64,000 nt of DNA from Gamarada debralockiae (Eukaryota; Ascomycota; Leotiomycetes; Helotiales; Hyphodiscaceae): positions 33,350 to 97,349 of the forward strand of contig NXFV01001374.1 of assembly GCA_002803225.1 (NCBI GenBank). Reading direction: 5' to 3'. Positions 33,345 to 46,203 of this stretch are shown in pieces. Below the pieces are notes generated by a model that did no database searches, was not told the origin of the DNA, and worked only from the letters and a program-made list of their open reading frames with translations. Position 1 is the first letter of the stretch. The number at the start of each line of letters is the position of its first letter. Position numbers and translations under genes: made by a program.

Positions 33345-34060
33345 ATGCATTTCTTCTCTGCCATCATCCTCGCCAGCTCTGCTTCCGCAGTTGCTGCTAC
33401 CTCAATTGGGCAACGCTCATCCTTGATGGCGTTGAAAGGGGTCTTTGAGCGGCAGCTACAAATATGCAAACCTGTACCTGAACCCGCAACCTGCGAAGCA
33501 TCATGTGGCCCTGGAAATGTTCCATGTATCAGTTTCCCAAACTGCTATAACCCTAGTAATGGGGAGACTTGCTGCTCAGACGGAAGTCTGCCACCTCCCT
33601 TCGAAAGTTAGACTATAGAATTCACTAGCTGACTCATGTAGGCTACTGCTCAGCCGGTAAATACTGCACCAATGCAGGTTGCTGTCCCAACGGGTCCTCC
33701 CTCGCGGATTGTGGTGCCACTGTTAGCTTGAGTGTCATTCCACCTCCTGCTGCATCATCCAGTGCCTTCAATACCCAGCCCACGAGCTCTTCAGCGGCGA
33801 CTACAAGCTCTGCTACTAGAACGACCACGAGCCTCGCCACGTCTGCCACTTCTACCCAGCTATCCAGTATCTCTACAACCAAACCACTGATATCGACTAC
33901 ATCATCAGCGCTATCAACAGCTGCAGGAACGGTTTCGTCGAACTCGACAGCCACAACCTCGATGCCATTACAGGTGACGGGCAATGCCGGGCAAAAGTTG
34001 GACTATGGTGTCGTTCACGTAGCTCTTGGCGGCCTTAGCATGCTCCTAATGTTTCTCTGA
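33345..34060 (+). CDS. Cys-rich, Ser/Thr-rich GPI-anchored surface protein
   Basis: Two exons encode about 219 residues. Exon 1 starts at 33345 with a signal peptide (MHFFSAIILASSASAVAATS). Exon 2 is 33642-34060 (acceptor CATGTAG). The donor is ambiguous: GTCTGC at 33586 gives a 56-bp intron; GTTAGA at 33607 gives a 35-bp intron; both keep frame and make an AGC codon. The body has a regular Cys pattern (CKPVPEPATCEASCGPGNVP, NPSNGETCCSD-type, YCSAGKYCTNAGCCPNGSS). A Ser/Thr-rich stalk follows, then a hydrophobic end (HVALGGLSMLLMFL) suited to GPI attachment. This build is common among helotialean secreted wall proteins. No enzymatic motif. Function unknown, probably a wall or surface protein. 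Confidence 0.8.
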
Positions 34061-34743
34061 TTGAAGAAGGGTAGTGTACTTTAAGCGGGAAAGCAGCCGA
34101 CTACTATGGAAATAGCGTAGAGGGAAGATAAGGATAGGAATATAATTTTTCAAGAGCAATGCTTTATCAAGTCACATGATGTACCAACCATTCAAAGTGC
34201 ATACCTCTTCCTGATGATTCCCTCGCCTCATTCAAAAGACCATAACACCTGGCCGCCCCCACCTCCACAACCCCTTTATCCTAAACGTCCTTACCCCCTA
34301 ATCTAAACGTTTACCGACCTCCTCGTCTTAATCCACAAAATCCTCTTGTGAGGAACCTGACTGCAGGTCCCCAAAATGAGTCACGTGACACACATGCCAT
34401 AGAACGTTTTTACAATTGTAAGGACTTCTCAAGTGATGCTTATCACCTGATCTAGCAACTGTAGATTTGGCAACTTGGCTACATCAAACAAAGTGTGATC
34501 AAAAATGCAAGACTTTTTCTGTCATTGCGTTTTTATACGAGTCTTTCATTGCATACTACGAGGCTAATAGCCGTCATGTCCCTGTTATCCTCACAATTCC
34601 TGGTGAGCTACCTTTCCTTGAATATCCGAACGTGCAGGTCTTGAACGGGCCTTAGAACCAGTGTTTGATTCTCCCCTTCAATTAAGAGATCGTCAATGGG
34701 GTTCAAAAAACGCGGAGCAAGGAAGTGTGCTTCATGTTCTTAC
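34061..34743. other. Intergenic region
   Basis: 3' flanks of the convergent GPI-protein (+) and RNase T2 (-) genes. No supported gene. Confidence 0.45.
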
Positions 34744-35569
34744 CTACTTGGGAGGATACTTGACGGTGCTCGGGCAGTTCGTCTTTGAGCCAGTGTTAGT
34801 TGTAGGCTCAAAGGTGCCACCTTGCAAGGAACCCTGGATATTGAATGCGTAGTAGATCTCGTACACCACATTGGTGTCTTCGCAAAGGAGGATAACTGGT
34901 GCGCCGAATGCGCTCTCGAGAGCGGCGTTCATTGCCGAGAGTTTGTAGGTTGTTGACGAGGAGGGTGTGATGCCGGCATTTGCAAGCCACTGTGATGAGT
35001 TGCACATTTAGCAAGCATCGTGCGGCTCCGGATGTTGGATAACTTACAGTGTAAGTAGGAAGCGTCTTGAACAAGCTCACGACCTCAGTGAAAAAGTCCA
35101 CCGCCTCCTCGCCAGGAGTATAGTCTGTATAGCAACTCGGGCTTAAAGTCGAAATACAGGTCCCGTGAGTTTCCCACTCGTGATCCCAGAACGCTTCATT
35201 ACTCTCATCGTCTGACACCCAGTACGTCTGCATGTAATCCAAGACACTGGTATCGCCAGCAGCCTCGAGAAGTTGTGTGATGTTGGTGTAAGCGCGTGAC
35301 TCGTCACAGTCTTCGCTGTAAGTGCCGTCACAATTGTTGGGCCACAGGCCGTGAATAGTCCAGGATGTGGAGGGGCCGGTGACTGGGTTCGTGTCCCAGA
35401 ACTGGACTTGTTGGAATAAACCACCGGGACTGTTGATGCAGCAGGTGTTTGTAGAGGAACCGGAACAAGAGAGCTCTGAAGCGTCGTTGGAGCAGCTTTC
35501 GGGCGTTCCGGCGAGAGTGAAGGGAAGAATGACTGCAATTGCAGCTCCGGCTTTCAAGAGGGAAGGCAT
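34744..35569 (-). CDS. Secreted ribonuclease T2
   Basis: Two exons, 35569-35048 and 34989-34744, encode 255 residues. The 58-bp intron (GTAAGT ... CACAG) joins LFKTLPTYT to WLANAGITPSSS. A signal peptide (MPSLLKAGAAIAVILPFTLA) is followed by the two RNase T2 catalytic blocks, SWTIHGLWPNNCDG (CAS I His) and FWDHEWETHGTC (CAS II Glu, His, His). There are many Cys for disulfides. The C-terminus KTNCPSTVKYPPK is a normal family ending. It cleaves single-stranded RNA through 2',3'-cyclic phosphates outside the cell or in the vacuole. Length and residues are normal. Extracellular T2 RNases have been linked to nutrient scavenging and to host interaction; the role here cannot be read from sequence. 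Confidence 0.93.
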
Positions 35570-37206
35570 GGTCTAAGTTGGTAGGAGGAGTAACCCAAAA
35601 AGGCGAGGGGGTCCTGGAAAGAGAGGCAGTTAAGTATATAACTTGTCTGAATGATACAGAGCTGGGGGAACTACCAATGCTACGCTGCGATAGGAAGGTA
35701 TTATTGCCTGCCATGGCACGTTGAGATAACTGATGGCTGTGAAGACGACGGCTAAGTAGTACATGAAAGTACTCGTAATCTACAAACGAATCATTGGCCA
35801 TAAGCAGTTGAACAACAAATTCAAGTATGACGTTGGCGCCGGCATGTGCTTGAAGTACCGTCGCTATTCGCTATTCGGTTCGGGAACGTAACCCCACCAC
35901 AAACCCCACTTCAGGTGCCGTGCATGGCCATGTCGATCATGACGCCGCTTCTAGAAGGTCACTAATTAAAAGCTTGATTTTGCATCTTCAAAGATACTTG
36001 TATGCCAAGGCGAGCTCCGAAGGGTCAAAGGCAGCTATACTGGGAAAGGAAGTTACGAGCTCAAAAGTCGAGTACCTGAGTACCTGGATGCCAGGGCGCC
36101 AACTCTGCATACACGCAATCACCCCTGGCTTTGCTCAACGTCGCAATCTCCTACCTAACCTCCTGCCTAATTCTTTCACTGTTACGAGCACTGAGATTAG
36201 TAACTCCTAATAAGCATGATAAGCTTCTTTTAAAGAATTGCCAGTGTCACGTGCGTCACATCCTTGGTATGATGTCGATATCAGCCTCTTTCACTTATCA
36301 TCGAAATCCACACTTTCACTCGAAACCCAAGTTCATGTAAACTCATTCTTTGCTTGTGTGGTCTGTCTGATCTTAAAGCTTCATGACTGCAGCAAGTTCT
36401 GGTCACCCAACAAAAGACAACCAGGTTATGTGATGCCAATACGCCTCACAGTCCCATGACGTGGACACACAACATTCACTCGCTTCGTGGATTCTTTTTC
36501 AAAGTGGCATCGCCTCATGCTGGACAGAGCTACCATTGAGTCGGAAAACAATCAAAAACGCCCAGGCAAGACGTCAGGAACGAAGCTAGACTCCCTCACT
36601 TGAAGACCAAAAATCTACCATCTCAGATTCGGAAAGACTTGTTTCTCGAGTTTAGGTCAAAAGACCAAAGTCGGTTTATACATGAAAGTACCCTCATATT
36701 TGTTCTAGGCAGAACGAGAGACGGATTCCGCCTGATTCCATTCGAAAAAGCTGCTATGGATATTATAGATCCTGAAAATATCCACGTAAGCTTATCGAAC
36801 AGAGCTGCTCTCTGTTAACATATAGTAGTCAGCTTCAAAGTGCAAGGCTGACTCTCAATCAGCCTAGTCATTTGGGGCGTGATGACAATTCAAATCATGA
36901 GCCCTTACGGAGGGATTATTCTCATTGGATTCCTCTCAGGACTCAAGGCTTATGGAACTGGATGCTCCCCCGGCCTAGCATGAGAGGCTGGTGGCACTGT
37001 GTATATCAAGTCTCATTGAATCTCACGCCAAGGACACTACTGATGTTACTTTGGAATGTCTGTAGCGTCAATGCGGTTCAGATGTGAACCCCTCAGGTAA
37101 ACAATTGGACCTGCCCGGCGTGCTTCCTACTGTTATATATATTGATTTCCCGGGAGCGCTAATACTGGGGCAAGAATAAAGTTGTCATTGCGTGGCTTTG
37201 GAGCAG
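35570..37206. other. Intergenic region of 1.6 kb
   Basis: RNase T2 promoter side and the 3' flank of the ankyrin gene. ORFs of 60-96 residues (for example 35920-36210, 36600-36818) have no domain. Nothing else is supported. Confidence 0.4.
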
Positions 37207-39703
37207 TTATTGAAACCAATTCACCGGAAAGAGAAAGAGGGAATCGGCTTCGTCATTGTCCGAAAGACCCTCTCGGCGTCTCCGTAGTTGACATGAATAA
37301 CAAACAGCGCTATTTGCGAGAAATTCTTCGGCAATATTGAAAGATGCTTCAGTAGAGCATTCCGTGCTATCTCCAACCCCTGAACTTCTTATTCTTAATA
37401 AAAGCAACTCCCACCATTCCTCTCGGGAAAATCCCCAGATCTCATCATTTAGGCTGTAAGCGTGACTCTCATGGTCGGTGTCTTTGCAGTCGATTTTGGA
37501 AATCTGCTGAGGCTCGAAGTCAAAGTCGAAAAGAGCTTGAAGCGTTGTTTCATTCCAGCCTTCATACTTGAGAGGTGATTGCTTAAGCTCTTCGGAAAGA
37601 AATTGTGGAATGTCGACATTACAGATTTGAAGTAACTCTCTAAACCGGAAGAAGGTGAACGAGTATCTCATGGCAATCGTTGTAGGAGTTTGGTCCCGAA
37701 TGGCATTGTATTCCGAATGTCGTTGGTAGCGCTCATCTGCAACGGCATGGAGGTCAAGCCCTTGAGTGATCAGAAATCTGGCCGTACTTTGATACTCTGG
37801 ATAGCTCAACCTAGAAACAATGAAGTGTGCAGGAGAGAACCACTTGCTGATGTTAATGTTATTTAATGATCCAACGACGGAAATGAGTAGTTCGAGGGGT
37901 CTCGTAGATTGGTAACTCATAGCCGTGAAAACGAGATGGGAGACAGTCCTCCCAACTGACGGGACTTTGACGTCTATATGGGGCTTAAGTTGGGGAAGAA
38001 TCCACTCCAAACCTGCTGGGTACGAGGGTGGATGGGAGCAAGCCCGATGGTTACACGGGCAGCCCATGAGACGCCGAAGTCCCAGGAGGCCGCAACAGTT
38101 CACGTCGTCCCAGATTTCGATGTCGTCGAGGAAGAGACGTATTGTGTTTATGCGATCCACGCATCTTGCTTCAGGCTTGTCGTTGGGTGCTTTCAAGCAA
38201 GCCCAGGAGGCGAGAGCGCTAAGAGCTGGTTAGAATGCTGGGCGTTGATGAATGGATAGATGACGGCACTCACACTCCTGCCCAGCTCCTCGCCTTTACG
38301 TCAGCATCATGTTCAATTAATAATTTACATATGTCCGTCTTTGCGTATCTAGCTGCAACCTAAGTAACGCGTCAGTATCTGTTAATTTGTGAACATAGCA
38401 GCACCATCAATCAAACTGCGTTTAAAATCGAAATGAACTTACAAAAAGTGGAGTAAAACCCCTCGAATCTCTATCCCAGGGTGAAGCCAGGCCTTGATCG
38501 AACAAAAGTCGGACCCCTGCGACGTTCCCTAGTTTGCAATATTTAAAGATCGCAGCGTCATCAGGAACAGCTCGATGCGTTTTTATTCTCAAAGCCAGGT
38601 CCCAAGAAGACATGGCCATCGAAAAAGAAATAGCGCAGCCAAATTCCATGCCACAGGTGTGTAGCCATCTGGAGGGATGGAGGACCAGAGTCGTCCGAAG
38701 CTGGGAAATGTGATGGCTGTCCGACCAATTTCGGTCTTCATCCGTCCGAATATTGCAAGTTAAAACGCTCGTCAGGAATAAAGTTCCAAATAAAGTTCGG
38801 ACTGAAGAACTGCCCAGGAGCTTTTCGTGAATCTTCCCCTTGGAACTTCCAGAACACATGAGGGTTGAACCACTGAAATTCGAATCTTCCGCTGAAATTC
38901 GATGGAAATCTTCTCGAGAAATTGAGGCAAAGGATGCTTCTAGTTTGAACAAAGCCGATTCGATTTCCTTATCCAAAGCATATCGCAAAGCCGGGTTCGA
39001 TATCGCACTGGTTGCCAATGCAACCTTTCTTCGGATTGCGGCCAAGTGGGCGTTGGTGTCGCATTCACTGGTGTTAATTGAATCTTGTATAATGAGGAGT
39101 CTATCTACTTTGTTTTCAATGGACGCCAAACTATTCTGGCACGACTTCTGCTCGTTGGCCAAGCCTCGAGTGCACGTGATGAGGCTTCGCTCGTGATCCT
39201 CTTGGAAGATGGATGTGGTCCGACTTGAGAATCAGCAAGCGACCAGAGAATGCAACTAGTAGAAGTTACCTCAAGTACTCTTGTCTAGCTAATATCAGCA
39301 TCATCATTGAATCCCTCAGCCTCTCTCTAAATCGTCGAACGCTGTCAGACTTCCACGTAATCTTGCAAGCGTTCCATTTTCTGATCGCGAGGCTTGACGA
39401 TGTAAGACCAGGCTGATACGTCTCCAGGAGAGATTTGAACTCTTCTGCACAATGGAAGCACTGACTTAAGGCTCTGAGACATGTGTCTAGAACCCTTGGA
39501 TGTGGCATTGGGGCCTCGTCTTCAATTCGAATGTTATCCGCAATGTCTGCGATGATAGAGAGATCCTTCAGAATCGACTGCATCGCGGTGGGGGCATTTT
39601 TGACTTGCTGCAAGATATCGCACAGTGTTTTGATCTTTTCACCGACTTGGATGGCGAGCGATACGACTGCGATAACGCTTGACGCGCCGGAAAGTGGCTC
39701 CAT
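37207..39703 (-). CDS. Helo-like N-terminal domain plus ankyrin-repeat protein (STAND/NLR-like)
   Basis: Four exons (39703-39270, 39223-38443, 38359-38274, 38218-37207) encode 770 residues with matching phases. The N-terminus (MEPLSGASSVIAVVSLAIQV, LCDILQQVKNAPTAMQSILK) is typical of the Helo-like N-terminal domain of fungal STAND proteins (PF17111 type). A helical middle follows. An ankyrin-like unit is spread over exons 2-3 (FKYCKLGNVAGVRLLFDQGL; TPLFVAARYAKTDICKLLIE, HDADVKARSWAG). The last 330 residues have no recognised domain but carry Cys pairs (DVNCCGLLG, CPCNHRAC, CYSCQLRRR). There is no P-loop, so it is not a complete NLR. It may be a signalling or decoy relative of Helo-domain proteins, some of which act in cell death. 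It is divergent from kinesin-8. Confidence 0.8.
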
Positions 39704-40491
39704 GGTGTAACTTCAGTACGCCAGAATGGCTGGCAGTCCCAAATTTCGACGTGGAATAATTTTGAGGCCCTTGGAGATGCAATATATTCGAGGAAATCGA
39801 AAATGATTGGAGGCGGCATCGTCCTTGAGATGAGGGGGTGAAGCCCCACAGAGAGCCTTGCGGCGCCATCCATAAGGCCCTTTCATGTTCTACTTGCTGG
39901 AGTAGCGAACCTATCAATGGAAATGCAAATATCGGAAAGGCAATGGAAGACAAGATTTCGAGGCCATTTTACCCTTTTATTCAACCGCAGAACGTTGGTT
40001 CTAACGTATCTTGCCCAGTAGTGGAATAAATTAGAAGAATTGAGAAGAAATTGAGGTCTTCCAAGATGGGAAATCCAGAAGCTCTCTCGGGCTCAGTGAT
40101 GGATGTTGTGATTGAGAAGGATAGATTTGATTTGAGTGATTGAAAAGTTGAACGTGTCGCGAGGCTGCAATTTCTCGGCGAGGCAGAAATATCAGGGGAT
40201 TAAGTGGGACAACAGGATTGGCTGAAAAAGGCGCGCTAGGTCTAGGCTAGTCGTTGCGAGGGCAACCACATGGAAAACAAACCAAGAACTTCAAACGGGG
40301 ACTCCTGAAGACAAACGACACCGACCACACGACTTCGACACATTTTACTTTCCTGTTTGGCCTCTTTGCAGTGCATTCTTTAAATTTTTATCTGAGCTCT
40401 GCAGATACTAATCTGCTGCAAGCCTGACCGCGCCTTGTTTACACCGCGTCGTGGATAGAGGTGGAAGAAATACAGTCGACGAGCTTTCGAA
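39704..40491. promoter_or_regulatory. Divergent promoter region, ankyrin gene and kinesin-8
   Basis: About 790 bp between two divergent starts. An inverted CCAAT box (ATTGG) lies at 40217-40221, followed by GGCGCGCT. Both motifs are common in fungal promoters but unproven here. Confidence 0.4.
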
Positions 40492-43400
40492 ATGGCTCAC
40501 CCAGATGCAGGAGCATCTTCTATATCAGTTACCGGTATGAAGGAATCCACATCGCAGGGCATTGCCAAATCTAATTCTTCGCAGTTCGAGTTCGCCCATT
40601 CACAATTCGAGAAGCCGCACAAATGTACGTCCATCCCCAACAACACATTGTCGCAAATACTCACAACTGGCAGAACAAAATGTGAGGATGGCACCCTCTT
40701 CTTGGGCGACGGCTCCCTCGCTGGGGTCCCTACTCCAAAGCTTGGGCAGAAAGGTATTCGACCAGTCATCAAAGTTGTGGACGACAAGTGCCTGTGAGTC
40801 TCCCGGGATCAAAACAAGTCTGCAGCTTCTAATCCTATCAGTGTCTTCGACCCTCCTGAGGATAATCCGGTTCAAAAGTTCTCACGATCAGTTGTTTCGA
40901 ATATGGGCAAACGAGTAAAGGATCAGACATTCGGCTTCGATCGAGTCTTCGACGAGAATACTACGCAAGGCGATGTTTACGAGGCAACAACCAGAGGCTT
41001 ACTGGACAGCGTACTGGACGGATACAATGCGACTGTATTTGCATATGGTGCAACGGGTTGCGGAAAGACACATACAATCACTGGAACTGCTCAACAACCG
41101 GGAATCATCTTCTTGACCATGCAGGAGCTATTCGAGAAGATCGCCGAACGAAGCGATGAGAAGCAGACTGAAATCTCTCTTTCATACCTCGAAATTTACA
41201 ACGAGACCATCCGAGATCTGTTAGTGCCTGGAGGTAGCAAGCAAGGATTGATGCTGCGTGAGGACGCGAATCAAGCGGTATCTGTCGCCGGTCTCTCAAG
41301 CCACCACCCCCGCGATGTGCAGCAAGTTATGGACATGATCGTCAAAGGCAACGAATACCGCACAATTTCACCCACCGAAGCAAACGCTACATCTTCTCGA
41401 TCGCATGCAGTACTTCAAATCAATGTAGCACAAAAGGACCGAAATGCAGATGTCAACGAGCCGCATACCATGGCAACCCTGAGCATCATCGATCTTGCAG
41501 GCAGTGAACGTGCGAGTGCGACGAAGAACCGAGGCGAGAGATTAATTGAGGGCGCGAACATCAATAAATCCCTTCTAGCACTTGGAAGTTGCATCAATGC
41601 ACTCTGCGATCCACGAAAGAGGAATCATGTCCCATATCGAAACTCGAAGCTCACCCGACTCTTGAAGTTCTCACTAGGTGGAAACTGCAAAACCGTTATG
41701 ATCGTCTGCGTTAGTCCTTCAAGCGCCCATTTCGACGAGACGCAAAATACCTTGCGATACGCCAATCGAGCAAAGAACATTCAAACAAAGGTCACAAGAA
41801 ACGTGTACAATGTCAATCGTCATGTCAAGGATTTCTTGGTCAAGATTGATGAACAGATGGCTTTGATCAACGAACTCAAAGCTCAACAAAAGGATTCAGA
41901 AGGTGTTGCATTTGCCAAGTTTCGGAAACAGAACGAGAAGCGTGATGGTATTGCGAGAGAAGGTATTCTGCGTATTCGAGCAGCATTTGATAACTCAGCG
42001 CCTGAGCGACAAGAGAAAGCCAGCAACATGAAGAAACTGAGGCAAATTGAGCGACGAATCGGAATCCTGTCGGCTTGGGTTGCAGCATTTGACGGTATCT
42101 GCGACTCCCGAGAAGATGGAGAAATGCCTCCTAGCCTTGCAGCAATGAGAAAGACCGCTCAAGGTATCTTATTAGAGCTTGAAAACAGTCGACAACATTA
42201 CCATCAAAGGCTGGACAAGAGCAACTGGGAGCGCGCAATCGATTCAGCGTTGCAAAACAGCGTCCGCCAACTAACAGAGGTCGATGGAAACTCTGATGGC
42301 TTGGATGTGGCGAGCTTGACTCGTGAGGCCGAGCTCTTGAAAGCGAATGCTGGACGGGATGCTTTGCTGGAAGTCCTCGAGCAGGAGAAGGTTGGCGATG
42401 CCGGCGTTATGCAAGTGCTGCTCTCTGCCCAATTCGACATCATTTCCTCGCTCAATGACATTCTCAGCATGAGTGAACACGACGCCATTCAACACGCGAA
42501 GACAGTTCTCGGGCGGCTATTGCAGACATGTTTCACTGCAGCATCTCAGGTTGTCAAGCCTGATGGATCGTTGACCGTTATTGAGGCTTTCCCTCCTACG
42601 AAGCGAGGAACACCAAAGCGCAAGAAGCCAGCAGCGTTCCTAGATGGCCAATCAAAACCTGTTCCAGTTATGCCAGCACTGGCAGCTGTTACACCACAAA
42701 TCTATTCTTCGCCCGTGAGGCCCTCGCCCAGACGCAGGAAGGCTGTGATGGGAAAAAAGAGTATTTCGTTCACCCCGAAGAAGAAATCTCCATCGAAGCG
42801 AAGTGTCAGATGGCGCGACGATACTGAGTCTGGAGCGTTGGCAGATTTTGAGAAGACCCCTCAGAAGATGCAATCCACACCAGAGGTTTCATTATCTGAG
42901 AACAGTGTTGTTCTACCTACCCTACCATCATACCTTGCTGGAGATGTCTCGAATGACTCCCTCGGATCTTCTCCTATCCCAGTAGCCCCTGAACCCTCAA
43001 TCGAGCTCAAACCCAAGGCGAATCGCTTCCAAGCGGGTTTCCTCTCGAAGAAGTCTGACGGTTCCCCACCACCACCCAAGCTTGCAGAACTCAACTCCTC
43101 TGACAGCGACCCATCGCCACTCCGCACCATGAACGCAGGAAACGTCGCGAACCGATCCTCCCTGCATATAATGGCAGCAGTAGACAGCTCTCCTAACGAT
43201 AGCGGTAACAACTCTTCCTCGGAAGGCGAGAACTGGCAAGTCGATCGCTCGGATAGTGCAAGGATCGGAATGGCTTTGAAGCGTGCAGGATCTATTTCTC
43301 GAGCGTCGCACATCCACTCCATGTCGGATTCCGCTCGCATACAGCGGCGTCGAAGCCCAACTGCTGCAACGATGGCTAGTTCTCCGCCAAATGAAAACAT

Positions 43401-43650
43401 GTTCACGGCTAGCCATGCCAGACGAATGGTCACTAGCCAGAAGGAAGGCGCGTTTCATGCCAGTGTCCTAAGCCCTCGCACTGCGCCAGTGATGAAAAGC
43501 ACTAGCCGACGCACAACCATCGGCATTGGAGAGGCGAGACAATCCAGTGGAATAGGTTCGCATTCTACCCGACTTTCTGGTACCATTGGTAGTACGCCTA
43601 AGTCAAGAGAGAGCGTTGCTGGGTTCATGGGCAAGAGTGGTTGGCGATAA
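40492..43650 (+). CDS. Kinesin-8 (Kip3-type) motor protein
   Basis: Four exons (40492-40534, 40585-40624, 40674-40793, 40842-43650) encode 1,003 residues. The 43- and 40-bp exons are required to rebuild the conserved start ASSISVTVRVRPFTIREAAQ. The motor domain has P-loop GATGCGKTHT, switch I SSRSHAV, switch II DLAGSERA, then NKSLLALGSCINALCD and RNSKLTRLLKFSLGGNCKT. The neck is followed by coiled coil (to about residue 570). A Ser/Pro-rich basic tail contains TPKRKKPAAF and SFTPKKKSPSKRSVRWRDD. Kinesin-8 motors walk to microtubule plus ends and depolymerise them, controlling spindle length and nuclear position. The tail probably binds microtubules or carries CDK-type SP/TP sites. No damage is seen. 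Confidence 0.94.
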
Positions 43651-44253
43651 GTCAAACTTGCATTTTCATGATGCTCGAGTGTTGTATGAATAAGAGAACG
43701 GATGTTGATATGTTGTTATGGTGGAGCCTTCTAGAACTTCATTGCATAGGCGCGACTGCATGATGATAATGACTTTTCTGTCTTCTATCTTCAGAGCCTT
43801 TGTTTGCAAAGAGGGGAGATTGATGCACGGCGTCTTGAGGATGGCGTTGGTCAATTGAGACTTTGCGAGGCATTTTTACTTGGTTTGGCGCCGGGAAACT
43901 AGGCTGTGTATTAGTTTTGAAAAGGGAGATAATGACTTCATACATATTGTCTCTTGTGATGCTATTTCTTCTTGAACACTATTCTCGCTGGTAAGTGCTC
44001 CAATTGTCTGTTGGAGGAAGCCCTCCTGGAGGTAAGGCCGCGGGGAAAGGCTGCAAGGCAACGGGCTGGCCGTTGAGCTTGGTTCGCTTTCCAGGCTCAG
44101 CCCACCACAGAGCCTATGAAAGGCAAAAACATCGCAGAAAGGGGAGCAGGCGAGACATTTTGGTCTAGGAAAAGGCAGTCCTCGGCGCCCTGAGGGGGAG
44201 AGAACTGCCATAAAGCTGATGGTTATTCCTCTGTTCAGCGAACATTAGCCATC
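43651..44253. other. Intergenic region
   Basis: Kinesin 3' flank and upstream region of the zinc-finger locus. Overlapping minus ORFs here lack domains. Confidence 0.45.
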
Positions 44254-45286
44254 ATGGAGTGAGGTTTTTTATTTATTTTTTTTATTTTTATTTTTATTTT
44301 TTGACTCACGCTGACTTCCATAGTTTCCACTCAGAATTTGGCGAGTCACCGCTCGGTACTCCAAGTGCTAGTGGGCACTATAACGCGGCTTGTCTTCCCA
44401 TCAGTACCAAAAGTGGACGACTCATCGGCCATGTCGACCCTCAAGACGGACTAGTTCCTGGTGTCGATGGATACATCATTGGCCAATGGAATGACGGACT
44501 ACTCTGGTCAAATCTTTGCATTGCCAACACTTAATGACTTTCAGACAACGTCGGCCAGTGGCGGACTCGAACCTCCTCGCCGGACTTAGTTCAACCTGTA
44601 GCCACTGCAAGCATTCAACGAAGCGTTGGTCTTTGACAGAATACCTTAACAACGGCTACCATGCGTCTCCAATGCCACTTTGGCGTCCTCCGGCCAGCAT
44701 CAGTAATTGGCAGCCTGAGGTCACACCGCCCTCAGTTGATGTGAGCAACTCCTGGGAATGGGATCTTCATAGCCATGCCACTGAAGGGACTTGGGTTGAC
44801 GACCACTCTTTCCAACCCGCAGCCATTCATTTGGGGCATGCGACGCCACCGGCGGATGGTTCCATGGACTCGCTACTCGAGACTAACATCGATGTTCCAC
44901 TTGACTTTAACCATGTTGGGATGTTCGATGATCTTGGTGACATATCCTCCCAACCAGCTTCATTCGCATCTAACCAGAGCCACTGGACTCAAAATCAAGC
45001 CATTGCCTCTTCAAGCCTCGCAACAGCTTCCATCGCCAATCCCAGCACCTCTTCAGTTCAAGGTCAAGATGCTCGCTTCCAGTACGGCCATTGCAGCCGA
45101 GCTTTCAAGCGTGACGGGGACCGCAGCCGTCACGAAAGAACCATACATGGAGCAACCTATGGTGTGTTCATTTGCCCGGTTTTCGGATGTCAAAGGGGCC
45201 AAGGCGCGGGGTACACTCGCGCGGATAAGGTGACGGAGCATCTATGGAAGAAGCATGGGGATCTGGGGTATATTAAGAGGGCTTGA
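44254..45286 (+). pseudogene. C2H2 zinc-finger-like protein, probably damaged
   Basis: A candidate first exon ATG-GA (44254-44258) is followed by GTGAGG, a very T/A-rich stretch and ATAG. It then continues as FHSEFGESPLGTPSASGHYN, LIGHVDPQDGLVPGVDGY and WNDGLLWSNLC, and meets a TAA near 44532. A long frame continues at 44531-45286 (PVADSNLLAGLSSTCSHCKH ... LGYIKRA) without a convincing splice to join them. The C-terminus has a finger pair, FQYGHCSRAFKRDGDRSRH and FICPVFGCQRGQGAGY with EHLWKKHG. The first finger lacks its first Cys (Tyr instead). Relatives are fungal C2H2 regulators. Either the model misses an intron or the gene has a frameshift plus a lost Cys. I favour damage. Confidence 0.5.
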
Positions 45287-46203
45287 GATAGGGATTGGCT
45301 AGATGTTAGGAAAGGTGGAAGGACGAGGGCGGACGATGATGGCTAAATGGACTGTCTTACTGTCTTTTGCAATGTGATTGGAATGTTGGGGGAGTTTGGA
45401 GGTGTGCTGTATCACTCCTTCCTGAAGTTTGAAGTTCTGGTTTGGGAAAATTAACACCTTCTGCCACTATTTATTCAAATTCTCGTATATCAAAGGTTAC
45501 TATTTTGATGTAGTTTGTTTCGAATAAAGAGCTTCCTCTGATGGCTTCTTTCATCTGATGATTTATGGGAACTATCTATCATTATTCTTGCTTGGGCTTG
45601 AGCTAGTGAGTGAATAAGCAGTTTGTTGAAGGCTGACCGAAGTTATTCATAAATCTCTCTGTGTCCCTCTCTCCTCTCCTCCCTTGCTCTCTCTTTTTTT
45701 GGGGGGGAGGGTGCGGGCGGAGGGGAGGAGGTGTTGTCGATGTATGAGAGAGGGATCCAGCGAGAGCATGATGATGCTGAAACCACGAGGATACTGTGGG
45801 AGATTGCTACACCTACGGCGCCAACCCGCTTCAGTCGCCGCCCCTTCCCCTTTGATCGAACTTGGCACTGAGAATACGATAAAGGTGGACAAAATGCAAA
45901 TGCCGTCGACAAGGATATGACTTCTTCTTCCTGCGAAACATCTCAAGTGAACGAGCTCGCCTTGCCGAATTGAGTGAATGCCATTCGTTGACTATGCAAC
46001 AACAATTCGCGACAATGTGCGGCTCACAGATGACTTAGAAGATTTGTCTGCAAAGTGGACCCCATCTCCTCATCTTACAACAAAAATCCCGAATCCAAAC
46101 CGGCCTTTCTCTCGACTGTGAGCTACAGACGTCAACTTTGAGATTCTTGCTGCCCCTGAAGAACCTCACTGTCTCAAAACAAGAACAAACTAAACCATTC
46201 ACA
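45287..46203. other. Intergenic region with a purine-rich block
   Basis: A strongly G/A-biased block lies at 45690-45760 (GGGGGGGAGGG and related). Minus ORFs here mirror that bias and are not called. Confidence 0.4.

Noticed and set aside
33643..33984. Minus-strand 113-residue Val-rich ORF
   Set aside because: It is the antisense of the Ser/Thr-rich stalk of the GPI protein, which automatically gives long open antisense frames.
45643..45946. Two minus ORFs of about 90-100 residues
   Set aside because: Open only because of the purine-rich block; no domain.
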